Source: Notospermus geniculatus
Taxonomy: Eukaryota; Nemertea; Pilidiophora; Heteronemertea; Lineidae
Assembly (NCBI GenBank): GCA_002633025.1
Contig: NMRB01000616.1
Coordinates: 62,001-126,000, forward strand
DNA length: 64,000 nucleotides
Direction: 5' to 3'
The notes below the pieces were generated by a model. It ran no database searches. It was not told the origin of the DNA and worked only from the letters and a program-made list of their open reading frames with translations. Both the position numbers and the translations under genes were made by a program. Numbering within the stretch: position 1 is the stretch's first letter; every line of letters begins with the position of its first letter. Positions 53,835 through 63,379 of this stretch are shown here, piece after piece.

Positions 53835-54605
53835 ATGATACCAGACCAATATAAATGTGGTTTAGAGCTGCTCAAAATAGATACATACACGCCAGAGATG
53901 TTGAATATTTATAAACTGTATTATTTGCATAACGATGAAGAAATTGGATCTGAAACGGGGATTGTTTTGAATGAAAATTGTCCCTCTGGTAGCAACAAAG
54001 ACTATTTGTTTAACATGACGGTTTTAGACAGATTTCCTGGTCAGGACATTGCTTGTTCTGTGTGTGAGCAAATCGCCTCCACCCTCACAACAAGAAGTCA
54101 ACAAATCTTTTACGAACTATTGTGTATACAAGCTAAGGCTTATCCGTTAACACATAACGGCATAATGCTGATAACTTGCAAATTTATTTCATTATTAATA
54201 GACATACACACTGACGAAGTTTTAGATCATTTCATAAAAAACATACCAGTATGTCATGTATTTTATCATTTTTTCATCAATCAGTGCTTCTTGGAGGAAT
54301 CCCGCACTCATCTACATAAAGTATGGGTGAGCAAAATTGTTCAAACTTTGCGTGGTATATTCCAGACCTCTACTAATCACTGTAGTTCCAGTAAAAATAC
54401 CAATACGTTTTGGCAGCTTTTAGCAGTGGATAAAATTATTCCAAATGTACTCCTAAATGACATTCACGATTTAACCGATGACAAACACAGTTCGGACGAC
54501 GCCCGAACACACGAATACGCACATAAAACATGCAACAATGACTTACTGGATATTTGGATTCAGAATGGTTTTTTTTCAAAAACTTTTATATCTCCAAGCA
54601 CTTAG
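53835..54605 (+). CDS. Unknown 256-aa protein
   Basis: 256 aa from the ATG at 53835. Helical, with several cysteine pairs (CSVCEQ, CKF, NQCF) and His/Cys-rich stretches in the middle (IPVCHVFYHFFINQC), followed by an Asp/His-rich linker. No signal peptide; the hydrophobic runs are too short and mixed to be certain membrane spans. The stop overlaps the convergent protease/scaffold gene by 4 bp, typical of compact viral layout. No family recognised. Position next to the scaffold gene makes an assembly or packaging role conceivable. Confidence 0.6.
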   Translation: MIPDQYKCGLELLKIDTYTPEMLNIYKLYYLHNDEEIGSETGIVLNENCPSGSNKDYLFNMTVLDRFPGQDIACSVCEQIASTLTTRSQQIFYELLCIQAKAYPLTHNGIMLITCKFISLLIDIHTDEVLDHFIKNIPVCHVFYHFFINQCFLEESRTHLHKVWVSKIVQTLRGIFQTSTNHCSSSKNTNTFWQLLAVDKIIPNVLLNDIHDLTDDKHSSDDARTHEYAHKTCNNDLLDIWIQNGFFSKTFISPST

Positions 54606-55810
54606 GTATCGAAAATATACTTTGTTAACTCTTGTTTCAAAGGAATTTTGTTTTCATGTTTGTCAGCTGCACATTTAAGGATAGTTTGCTCTTCGATTAT
54701 TTTTTCTTCCGACTTCGTATCTAAATTAGCATCATTGGACGTATTTTTGTCTTTTTGCATTATTTGTGAAATTTTTGAATTCATTTCTGCTAATAGTTCG
54801 TTTTTTAAATTCTTTTTTAATGATGTCAGTTCGTCGTATTCTATTGTTTTCATTACGGGTGTGTCAACAGTGCCAAACGACTTTGCAATTTTGGGACGTT
54901 TTCGCCGAGTGGGATATTCATCATCATCATCACTGTCGATGTCATGTGATCGTTTATGCGAGTGACATAAGTCACAATTTCCCTTGGGCTTTTCTCTTTT
55001 GTAATTGATGTTCATATTGTCACGATTCGGATTGTTTATTAATTTCACAAGATCCGAAATATTGATTAAGACTTGATTTTCTCCCATTGACTTGTTGCTA
55101 AGTGGCCTATTCATATATTTGGGGTATGATGCATAAATAAATTCCGTATTTAATCCCATTAGCTCACAGTCATTAAATAGTTTGCCGAATCGGTTGGTAA
55201 TCTGACGAGACGAAATCACATCATTCCAAATTTTTTCGATGAAATTGCTGCCTAATCCTTTCTCCGAGTCAGTCACTGATGCATTGTTTCTGCTGATATT
55301 TTCGATTTCATTACGATTGCATGTAATGTTAAACATATGTAATATTTGTAAGGGGTTAATGCGGTTATATAATACAACAGTACCATCTCTTTTCCCGAGA
55401 CCAACCAGGCTGACATGCTTGATAAAGTCACCTGTATTAAAATTTGCATCAGATCCAAGAGAAAATTCTGGGAATATAAGCTGGAAATATTTCTCTATGG
55501 ATGCATCACAACCCCCTTCAAAATCGTAGGCAAGGCACAAACGTTGGAAAGTTTCTAACAAAGTTCTATTGGTGATCTTTGCAATGCAAAATAATCCTAT
55601 ATCTTTCACGTACTTGAAAAATATACACTGACCAATAATTAAATTTTCATTATGATGGATGTTCAAATTGATCGACGTATCATTATTATATCTATGTTCC
55701 AGTTTGTATAAATTTGTTTCAGACAAATGAATATCCCAGCTACGCGAACGTTTAAGCCCTTTCCTCTGCAAAAATTGATCCAAAATATATATGTAGCCAC
55801 CCGCATACAT
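54602..55810 (-). CDS. Maturational protease/scaffold (assemblin, UL26-like)
   Basis: 402 aa from the ATG at 55810 (a GTG two codons earlier is ignored). Residues about 1-227 match the herpesvirus serine-protease fold. The first catalytic His is in NIHH followed by GQCIFF...GLFCIAKIT (His53). The Ser is in PEFSLGSD (Ser117). The second His is in FIKHVSLVGLGKRDGTVVLY (His132), in the family's order and near-standard spacing. A release-site-like I-Y-A/S occurs at residues 225-228 (cleavage after Ala227). The C-terminal half is a scaffold with a nuclear signal (RRKRPK) and a charged coiled coil. CAA/D about 21 residues from the end may be the maturation site. Methionines just after the release site (about 233 and 242) could start a nested scaffold-only product. 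It drives procapsid assembly and maturation in the nucleus. Confidence 0.88.
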   Translation of the reverse strand: MYAGGYIYILDQFLQRKGLKRSRSWDIHLSETNLYKLEHRYNNDTSINLNIHHNENLIIGQCIFFKYVKDIGLFCIAKITNRTLLETFQRLCLAYDFEGGCDASIEKYFQLIFPEFSLGSDANFNTGDFIKHVSLVGLGKRDGTVVLYNRINPLQILHMFNITCNRNEIENISRNNASVTDSEKGLGSNFIEKIWNDVISSRQITNRFGKLFNDCELMGLNTEFIYASYPKYMNRPLSNKSMGENQVLINISDLVKLINNPNRDNMNINYKREKPKGNCDLCHSHKRSHDIDSDDDDEYPTRRKRPKIAKSFGTVDTPVMKTIEYDELTSLKKNLKNELLAEMNSKISQIMQKDKNTSNDANLDTKSEEKIIEEQTILKCAADKHENKIPLKQELTKYIFDT

Positions 55811-56229
55811 TGTCACTATGTGAGAGGATATTTTCTTTCTGTATGTTGTAGTAAACTGTTAAATAAATTTTTGATGTAACTGATGGACAGAGTCTGGCAG
55901 CAGCGATTCAATGGTACAGAATAAACTCATTCATTATCTGATACACCATACTTTGTCAACCCATGACCTCCGATCCATACAACCTCTACATGACCACCTT
56001 CTACCCCTCAAAAACATATCAACCTCTGAATTTATGACATCTGCGACACCGCCACTGTCTCATGTAACATCCCTAATATCATGTCTACCTCCCACCTCCG
56101 TCCAGTCCGTGAATGGAGGCTGTAGATCTTGGTTATCAGAAACAGTACACCCATTCTGTTATCATCATCATAACTTGATCAGAAGCTAAAGTTATTGACC
56201 GATAAAGTGATGGGCCTAACTTTAGGACT
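55811..56229. other. Spacer before right repeat arm
   Basis: About 420 bp of unique sequence with no ORF; it probably includes the protease promoter. Confidence 0.5.
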
Positions 56230-56551
56230 TGGTACTTTCCAGTAAGAAGTCAGCCCAGAGTACTCATGACTAGGCCTTATGTAAACACCCCCCCCCCTCA
56301 CGTCTCTGGACAAGTACATAACATTCGCTGCCTTTTTAGGCCGCCTTTTCCCTTCTTTCACTTACCTGCTGTGCGGTTTGCATGACCAAGGGTAGCGTAC
56401 TGTGCATGCTCAGAAGCTGGGGGTGGAAATCCGAAGTGCCATTTTCGTGGTAGAGAAAATGATCGGAAGTCAACTTTTGTTGGCTGGTTCAGGGCCATTC
56501 TATTTCGAAAAAATATTTAACATCGGATAATGCACTCTCCTCAGTTAAAAT

Positions 56552-58456
56552 ATGGATTTATTGTTCACATCCATTTATTGTCACAAAATCCAAGAAAAAC
56601 ACATTAGACAATGTTTGCAAAAAATGATATTTCCCTCATCTGTGAGCAATTACACTGTAATACATCCTACCCGTTTTTCATCACAGTTAATAGATATACT
56701 GTGTGGTCATGGTTTCTCCTGTCCGGGTAAACTTGTCTATGAAGACTTTAAAAGGAGCATGTCAGTTTTGAATATTCTGTACCAACACATACTAAACGTG
56801 ATATTGTATAATCTAACACCAAAGATTCTATACGATGATTGGAAAGAATACTTTACACACGCCAAAGGTGCACTTGGTTCAAGTGAAATTACAGATGAGC
56901 TTATTTTGTTCGATTTATGGGAAAAACAAATGATTCTTACTTTGAGAAATATGGTTTTCGAAGGGTGCAATGAAAATGTCGGAATACTCCAACGTTTGTT
57001 CGAAAGGTCATTAGATTGGTTCATGGTAATTGGCACGGTGCCGTATTCAAAATCAACAGGTATTCAAAATGATAAGAGATATTGTGAAACAGGTGGCTCT
57101 TTGAAAGATATACTTGCACATTTACGGCAATTTATTAACGTCCAAAAATTAGACTTGGATAGCATACCCACTTTCGGTGATGCCGTGATTGTCTTTGACA
57201 TGGAAAGAGGAAATTTCTGTGGTAGGTCATTGAAAACAAACCTCCAACTTGATTTTTTCTCTTTCAAAGAATGTCAAGTCGTATTAACTCCAAAAGATGC
57301 CGGGAATATTTTTAAAAATGATGAAGCTACGATGGAAACTACATGTACGGTGTATTCACCTCTTCAACATGTGTATCGTTGGGAAAAAATCGTTCTGGAG
57401 AAAAGAAATCTGCATTTACGAACCGTCCGAGCAAACTGTATCCCGACAAAAATTATCATAAACACTAAGCATCCCAAACATAGTTCAGGTAAAAATGTTT
57501 CTGATCGTAATGAAGATGACGGGGTCAAACGTGAACTAAAGAATTTCATCAAGGAAAATAATCTTCGATATAGTGATAAGGAACTACAGTGCTTCTTAGA
57601 TATACGGAAATCTACATTGCAAGGTCAACCGGACCATTTGAAAATGTTACGGAAGTTTTTAGGCGAAGCCGACGATATCACAAACTACTTTCAACGTCAA
57701 AGTCATTCTTCCTCATTGGGCGGAGAACACGAAACCACAGCCGATACGTCAAGAAAAATCTCGTCGTCTTTGCTCCAAAGATATAAATATAATATAAGTA
57801 TTAATCAGGAACAAAAAATGCAAGACAGATTAAATCAATACTCACTCCTAACACAAAGTTGCATTCAAAATCAGCGCAAAGAACTAGTCGAACTACGAAA
57901 GGCTGAAAAATCACGAACTAAGCAAATTCAAGACTTAGAAAAACAAGTTAGAAGCCAAGAAATTAGGTTGAAGTCTCTACAGAATGAAAATGACACATTA
58001 CATTATCCGCCTGATATAACGTCTTCGATTTCACGTGAAGAATGCATCCAAAAACTTCATCAGTATGATCATGTAATTATTGACTGTGCAGCTGAAAATT
58101 CAGATTCTGACGTGACCTTTATGAACAGCTCCCTTAAAGCCGAAGTGCCAAAAATATACGAAGATATAAACCAATTATCTTCCATGTGGAATGCATTGAT
58201 ACATAGAATTTTTGGCGTGGTTTCAACTTATGATGCCACTGGACAATTTGTAGATTACACAATGACCCAGCGTACGTTAACATTCATTACAAAATTCTTG
58301 TCTATTTTTATAAATATTCATTTGATCGAAACAACACAGTTGGAAATGTGCAATAGAACTTTAAATTTTGATCAAATCTTCGATGGTTTGTATACGAAAT
58401 CAATTATCTGTAGTTTTATTAAGGATATGAGAGGTGTAATACTGAGAAGGAAGTGA
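56552..58456 (+). CDS. 634-aa coiled-coil protein, right copy (portal candidate)
   Basis: Same length as the left copy, with scattered substitutions (for example VSNYTVIH versus VSSYNVIH; IPTFGDAVIVF versus IPAFGDAVVVF). No stops. The coiled coil at about 430-500 and the C-terminal RRK are preserved. Two full-length, slightly diverged copies mean either could supply the product. Upstream text (tttaacatcggataatgcac...ctcagttaaaat) is conserved with the left copy and presumably carries the promoter. The portal assignment rests on length and the zipper-like helix only. Confidence 0.6.
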   Translation: MDLLFTSIYCHKIQEKHIRQCLQKMIFPSSVSNYTVIHPTRFSSQLIDILCGHGFSCPGKLVYEDFKRSMSVLNILYQHILNVILYNLTPKILYDDWKEYFTHAKGALGSSEITDELILFDLWEKQMILTLRNMVFEGCNENVGILQRLFERSLDWFMVIGTVPYSKSTGIQNDKRYCETGGSLKDILAHLRQFINVQKLDLDSIPTFGDAVIVFDMERGNFCGRSLKTNLQLDFFSFKECQVVLTPKDAGNIFKNDEATMETTCTVYSPLQHVYRWEKIVLEKRNLHLRTVRANCIPTKIIINTKHPKHSSGKNVSDRNEDDGVKRELKNFIKENNLRYSDKELQCFLDIRKSTLQGQPDHLKMLRKFLGEADDITNYFQRQSHSSSLGGEHETTADTSRKISSSLLQRYKYNISINQEQKMQDRLNQYSLLTQSCIQNQRKELVELRKAEKSRTKQIQDLEKQVRSQEIRLKSLQNENDTLHYPPDITSSISREECIQKLHQYDHVIIDCAAENSDSDVTFMNSSLKAEVPKIYEDINQLSSMWNALIHRIFGVVSTYDATGQFVDYTMTQRTLTFITKFLSIFINIHLIETTQLEMCNRTLNFDQIFDGLYTKSIICSFIKDMRGVILRRK

Positions 58457-59270
58457 ATCTTGTTTTAGGTGAAAATCACCTGGTATTTCAGGCAACCTGT
58501 GTTTTAATGAAAATCAATTATCATTATTGTTCATGTCTCAGAGTGCAGGAACTAACTATCAGTCAGAAACTTGACCTCAGTGAGAAACTGAGTTATTACC
58601 TGGCCCAAATGTTTTGTGGTCAAGTCGTTGCAATCGTTGAATGCCCTAACTGTCCCAACATAATACGCAAATACACTGACTCAGAAATAGGTGGGAATCG
58701 CATCTCAGAGCTTCTTAATTCTCAAACGTTTTCCTTGAGGGTGGTCCCCAGAACCCTACACAACCGGATCCTTTGGCGCTGACGCAGCGTCCACCTAGGC
58801 TCATGTCCTTCAGCTCATTTGCTTAGAAAAAAGCTAACCGCCCTGTATGATGGAGGGTGGGTATTACAGATTCATGTAAAAGGTAAATGGAAAAGGTAAA
58901 TGTAAATGTCAAAGGTAAAGGTAAAAGGTAAATGTACTTGTAACTCAGATATTTGGCCCTACGACATTTTCAGGTCCGTAGGGGTCTTCCCATTTCACCC
59001 TCCAGAGGTTATCCATTTGATATAATTTTTGCGATCATAAACATTCATTGACTGTTCACGTGTCGTGACAGAGGTGGATGCTGACATCTGCGACAGTCTT
59101 TGACGGTACACATAACATCCGAAAGTCGCACCGTACTGATTAATGATCTCACATCAGATGTAACCTCCAGTGACCTCCAGTATGTTTACCATCTGTCAAG
59201 TTTATGACAAATTATATTTTTCAACCAAGGCCACTCCTATTGATAGCAATATTTTCAAAAGATTTCACAT
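58457..59270. other. Non-matching segment replacing the 307-aa gene
   Basis: This segment has no counterpart in the left arm, where the 307-aa gene lies. It contains a simple aaaggtaaatg microsatellite (about 58880-58935) and no convincing ORF. It ends at an N (59271). Confidence 0.6.
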
Positions 59271-59271
59271 N

Positions 59272-59404
59272 AATCGGTGTCGTGAAAATTGGGTTCTGTT
59301 CTTCATCCTGTGTAAGGGAAAATCGTATCAGATACGATATTAATTTGAATAGAGTTCGAATAAAACATTTTATTTTTGATTCGAATGATTGGATTATAAT
59401 ATAA
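59272..59404 (+). pseudogene. 3' remnant of the 307-aa gene (right arm)
   Basis: Only the last 43 or so codons, beginning after the ambiguous base, match the C-terminus of the left-arm protein (IGVVKIGFC to the end). The remainder is absent. The break coincides with an N, so either a true deletion or replacement, or an assembly join, explains it. Confidence 0.8.
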
Positions 59405-60337
59405 GGTCAGGTAGCTGATAAGGGCCTATTTTCCACGCCTACCAAGTCCATACTCTTCATTCGTGAATATTTATTTGATCAGTTGTACTGGTATAACAGT
59501 AAAAATGACGGATGAAAGTGCATGGCTATAGAAACCAATCACCAGAGATTAGAATGTAACAATAAGATGTTTTTGTGCCTAGGACATTTTTCCTGGGGGT
59601 ATTCTTTCATTTCACACCGGTTGTAACGTCGATTAGTGTTCCCCGTATTTCTGTGTTTTCTTATTGTTTCCCTTCTGACGGATTAAGCGGCAACTAACCC
59701 AACAATAACCATTCTAGGCCGTGTCGATTGTTGGGGAACACTGAGCTACAGAAATACTCACTGAAGTTACACCCGTGTGATCTTGGCCAGGAAATGCAGC
59801 ACTGGGAATGCGGTAATAGGTGAACAGTAGCCGATCAAAAGCAATCTCACAACCCTTGTTATCACTCATCGACTTCTGACTTCTGACCGGCTTTTTGTGG
59901 CTGCCACCCAATTACATATTCGGTTCGATTGAAAAGAACATCATCACCATAAAATGAATGCTGTCAGTTTGGCAAAAGTGATTGATAGCCTAGTATGGGT
60001 TGATTGTGATCACTCAGCAAACTTACTTTCTTCGATGAGGTCACTATTCCAACCTCTCATCAATACTGCAATTTACCGCAGACCCCTCGTGACACCAATT
60101 ATGAATCCATAGTCACCTTTACCTCCACCCCCTTCATGACAATTAGTACCCTCTGAGCCGTACACTCTGGTATCAATGGGCGGGTAAAAGCAAAAGAAAA
60201 GAGAGAGAATGATAACACAAGCAGACAAGGTCAGGCATAAACCTATTCGAAGGTTGACAAAATGTCCAACAGAAGTTTACCAGTCCTTTTTATATTAATT
60301 GCCTTATGTCTCACTCATGGTTGCGAGTTTGTTTTGA
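59405..60337. other. Non-coding part of right arm
   Basis: Matches left 9660-10900 in reverse, with one GGTGTAAC repeat copy (59619-59773) and a single copy of the 367-bp unit that is doubled on the left. No gene. Confidence 0.65.
59619..59773 (+). repeat. GGTGTAAC-ended short repeat, copy 3
   Basis: Orthologous to the copy at 10583-10738 in the other arm; ends ggttgtaac...gttacacc. Confidence 0.7.
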
Positions 60338-61747
60338 ATGTCATCAACCGGGGAGCATGAGTGTTTCTCTGTAGGAAATTGGGATTTGGATCTGTATTCC
60401 ATATTTATTACATGTAAGATTGCACTACACTACCGTAGACAAAAGCACTATAATCCAGATATTGTAAAGAATGAAGATTATTACTTAGATGAGACGCTGA
60501 TAAAGTTGACGCTTGATTTTTGGAAAAGGATCATTAAATGCCCTCAAAGCGATTGTGAAACATGTCACAGAGCCAAAACCACACTGATCACAAAACTTCA
60601 TGACTGCAAACAAACCCAACGTATTTTCCAAAATTTCATGTTGAATTGTTTACATTACGTAACAGTTGCAGATACTGCGTCAACGTGCAGGAAATTGCTG
60701 AGCAGTTTATCTTTTTTACATAATTTCATGTCTGAAACCCGCAATTTTTCGTGTGGGAAGATGAATGCAATCAAACCAACTACGATGTGCTTCAGAGGGG
60801 CGTCATTTTTCACGAAAGATATCGAAATCTTTAAAAAGTATCAATCCATCGTCAATAATTTGATCATAGAAAAACTCAGACAGTTTACCAGTCGTTGTAT
60901 TGAGGGGAGGAGAAAATATCCATATATTTTGAGTGACATGAGTCTGTCGATTTCCTTCTTGGCAAAATTGGATATGTTACGAAATATTGCTCGTCGATAT
61001 TTACTAAAGTACCAACATGAAACATTGAACGCAATCTCCGATGAAATTGAAACATTAATAGTGTTAGTCGAGAATATCATAAATGAGAGACTCATAGACA
61101 AGTTAGGGAGTGTATATACTTCTTCAATTCTTACTTTGAAATTTATTGATTATCTTCGTGATGTTTCGAAATTAAAGCTTCTGAATATTACACCTAAACG
61201 GTGTCTCTGTTATGCAAAATGTACAAGAAAGTCCTTCGATAACCACTGCAATCTAAATATCAATAGTTTCGTGACATTCTGTAATTTCTGCCTAACTACC
61301 ATCCATCAATTGAATTCTAAAGATAAAAAAACACAAAGATTTGCAAATTTGAATACCAGCCGCAATCATTGTTGCGAATGCGGCTCTACCTACTTCATTC
61401 ACACAAGTTTGTATAGTTGTAATTATATAAAAGACCAAAGACAATATCAATTGATGATTCAATGCATTCTTCATAAACCAGTTGAAAATATGACTCGTCT
61501 AATGGACAAAGAGGTAGCAACCATTTGCATAACAGGTAGTAGGCTGTGTTACAACATCAAGACCTCCTCTCTGCAGAACGTTTTTGATTCATGTGACCAA
61601 TGTAAAGACGTTACCACTGTAAATGCGAATACGTGCTTTGATACAGCCGAAACGAAGGGAGAATTGTGCGCTGGATGTTATTTATATAAACACTGCCCTA
61701 GTCATAAGTCGATTAATGAAAAAAAGGTGCCTCAGAAGTTGAGATAA
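60338..61747 (+). CDS. UL32-like cysteine-rich protein, intact copy
   Basis: 469 aa from the ATG at 60338. Cysteine pairs occur throughout: CPQSDCETC (about 68-76), CLCYAKC, FCNFC, HCCEC, CDQC and CAGCYLYKHC near the C-terminus. This distribution of conserved CxxC groups, in a soluble protein of 450-600 aa, resembles the herpesvirus UL32 DNA-packaging protein, which binds zinc and localises capsids and assists packaging. No further motif confirms it. The left-arm copy is a deletion pseudogene, so this is the only functional version in the window. Confidence 0.6.
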   Translation: MSSTGEHECFSVGNWDLDLYSIFITCKIALHYRRQKHYNPDIVKNEDYYLDETLIKLTLDFWKRIIKCPQSDCETCHRAKTTLITKLHDCKQTQRIFQNFMLNCLHYVTVADTASTCRKLLSSLSFLHNFMSETRNFSCGKMNAIKPTTMCFRGASFFTKDIEIFKKYQSIVNNLIIEKLRQFTSRCIEGRRKYPYILSDMSLSISFLAKLDMLRNIARRYLLKYQHETLNAISDEIETLIVLVENIINERLIDKLGSVYTSSILTLKFIDYLRDVSKLKLLNITPKRCLCYAKCTRKSFDNHCNLNINSFVTFCNFCLTTIHQLNSKDKKTQRFANLNTSRNHCCECGSTYFIHTSLYSCNYIKDQRQYQLMIQCILHKPVENMTRLMDKEVATICITGSRLCYNIKTSSLQNVFDSCDQCKDVTTVNANTCFDTAETKGELCAGCYLYKHCPSHKSINEKKVPQKLR

Positions 61748-61979
61748 TGAGGTTCTAGCATTCAACTTGGACTCAGCGGTCCCGGTTGGAGGGACCTCTG
61801 GGTGTGCATGTAAGGTGGTCGGTTGGGGACCTCTAATCGATTTATTTATTTCTGATGGGGTAGATATGAGCACCTCAATTTGATGTGTAATGATAAAGTG
61901 TATTGTTGAAACCTCCAGAGGTGACCCTCGGGTTTCGTATGTTTAAAAATAGGGACATGTTGTGTTTACTGTTAGTTTG

Positions 61980-62516
61980 ATGTCCAACACTGATGAAATT
62001 GAAATAATGGATGATTTTATAGCAACAGCGGCATCATTGGGGAAAAACGGTCGTATAGTGAGAGATTATCGGAAGGACAATGTGAAAAACTATGGTGTAC
62101 AACATTTTCCAAAAGGTCATCCACACAGAGCTTTCTTGTACCGGATGAACGATGAATCGTTGATTCAACCTTTTGTGAATTTCTCGCAACTGGTAGAGTC
62201 GAGTTGTAAATCTCGAAAAGTGATAAACTTTCATCTCTATTTCATCGACCAATCACCATTCAGAGATAAAGGAAACGATGAAGATTTCAAAGAGTGTTTG
62301 AATCATCTTCGGCGAATGAAACTTTTTACCATCAAACGCTTTCTCAGACGGAAATCATCGAGAAACTACAACGTGAATACTACTTCACGCAATTTTCATA
62401 TTCACAAACATTTTTATTTCATCAAAAGCGTGAACGAGAAAGAGTACCTTCCCCTTCATGGAAAGAAAGGTGTCTTACAACGTTTGATCGATCGCATCAA
62501 TTCGTCTACCATGTAG
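61980..62516 (+). CDS. Basic repeat-arm protein, single-block copy
   Basis: 178 aa from the ATG at 61980 (the frame opens earlier at a GTG). Acidic start MSNTDEIEIMDDF, then one copy of the basic aromatic block that is doubled in the left arm, ending YLPLHGKKGVLQRLIDR. Probably the ancestral form, since it has one block. Unknown function. It lies 74 bp upstream of the 44-aa micro-ORF on the same strand, as in the left arm. Confidence 0.65.
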   Translation: MSNTDEIEIMDDFIATAASLGKNGRIVRDYRKDNVKNYGVQHFPKGHPHRAFLYRMNDESLIQPFVNFSQLVESSCKSRKVINFHLYFIDQSPFRDKGNDEDFKECLNHLRRMKLFTIKRFLRRKSSRNYNVNTTSRNFHIHKHFYFIKSVNEKEYLPLHGKKGVLQRLIDRINSSTM

Positions 62517-62590
62517 GACATCATTTGACATTGGCTGTTGGAATTCAGTAATCTATTTAAGTAGATTGAATATACATTATACGCTGGAAA

Positions 62591-62725
62591 ATGTTTCGTT
62601 TCAAACTGTTCCTCCTAATCGGAAATGTGGTATTACTATTACTCTCGGTAATCCTCGCAATCCTTCATTGGACTAACGTGTGGACTGTATGTTACAAACA
62701 GACGATGTTTTTACCGTTTCAGTAA
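62591..62725 (+). CDS. 44-aa single-pass membrane micro-ORF (right copy)
   Basis: ATG at 62591, stop at 62723-62725. One long hydrophobic segment (residues about 6-27) and a short polar tail with one Cys. It is nearly identical to the left-arm micro-ORF, with exact length conservation. Too short for usual ORF cut-offs. Confidence 0.55.
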   Translation: MFRFKLFLLIGNVVLLLLSVILAILHWTNVWTVCYKQTMFLPFQ

Positions 62726-62744
62726 GTGCATGGATTGCCGTGAT

Positions 62745-62765
62745 TTCCACATATAATGCGCTTCA
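62745..62765 (+). other. Empty target site of the ISL2EU element
   Basis: The text ttccacatataatgcgcttc is continuous here, whereas in the left arm the same text is split around TA by the 7.3-kb element. It gives the pre-insertion sequence directly. Confidence 0.85.
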
Positions 62766-62807
62766 GGTTTGTTTGAGGACATTCCACCCACGTACAGTGA
62801 ACTCCGT

Positions 62808-63271
62808 ATGAAAAAGTCGAAGTGGCTATTCATCAAAGCCGGCTCGTTGAACACTAAGTCAAAATTTATATTGGCCAATCAGATTTGGCCTGTAAAACTG
62901 GAGGCAAAAATAGCGGATTGGTTTCAGGTGTAACGTCGATCAGTGTTCCCCGTATTTCTGTGTTTTTCTTATTGGTTTCCTCCTGATGGATTAAGCGGTA
63001 CTAGTAATTAACTCAACAATAACCATTATAGGCCACATCTATTGTTGGGGAACACTGAGCTACAGAAACACTCACCTATGTTGCACCTGCTCAAGGACGT
63101 CGTGTTGCCTTGGAAAAAATTATCAAAAGGAGTTACACAGATCATTTAGGGAATTTGAAAAAGGCTCTTCATCAATATGAAGATGATCTTTTTGGTTATA
63201 TGTTTAAAAAGCACAATAGGATCATTTTGTTAACCGCCAAACTCAGCGGCGGGTGTCATTTTACATATTGA
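62808..63271 (+). pseudogene. Small reading frame split by a GGTGTAAC repeat
   Basis: A frame from the ATG at 62808 stays open until it enters the repeat at 62927 and stops at 62931-62933. After the repeat another frame is open from about 63095 to 63271. The two parts have similar, basic, Lys-rich composition. Either an insertion has broken a small gene, or the repeat is removed as an intron: it starts GTGTAA right after CAG and ends before ...CTCAAG. No family recognised. Confidence 0.4.
62927..63087 (+). repeat. GGTGTAAC-ended short repeat, copy 4
   Basis: Runs from ggtgtaacgtcgatcagtg to ctatgttgcacc, 161 bp; closest to the copy at 11149. Confidence 0.7.
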
Positions 63272-63379
63272 CGAGGATGCGTGTCTGTATTGTGTGTTGT
63301 ACAATCGTGTTGTTTGCACAATAGAAATTTAGAGTTAGTATTTAAGGGCGAATAAATTTGAGTATAATGCATTTGCATA

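Larger units (their letters stand above)
56230..62790 (+). repeat. Right arm of viral inverted repeat
   Basis: Reverse complement of the left arm, starting near 56230 (gtactcatgactagg) and matching at least to 62790, where the window start of the left arm ends the comparison. It keeps the intact UL32-like gene and the empty transposon site but has lost most of the 307-aa gene. Confidence 0.85.

Noticed and set aside
54648-55008. 105-aa and 80-aa ORFs opposite the protease gene
   Set aside because: Low-complexity antisense of the charged scaffold region (poly-Ser/His from Asp codons).
62294-62551. 85-aa alternative-frame ORF over the basic repeat-arm protein
   Set aside because: It overlaps the conserved frame, its left-arm equivalent is equally a by-product, and it has no independent start signal.
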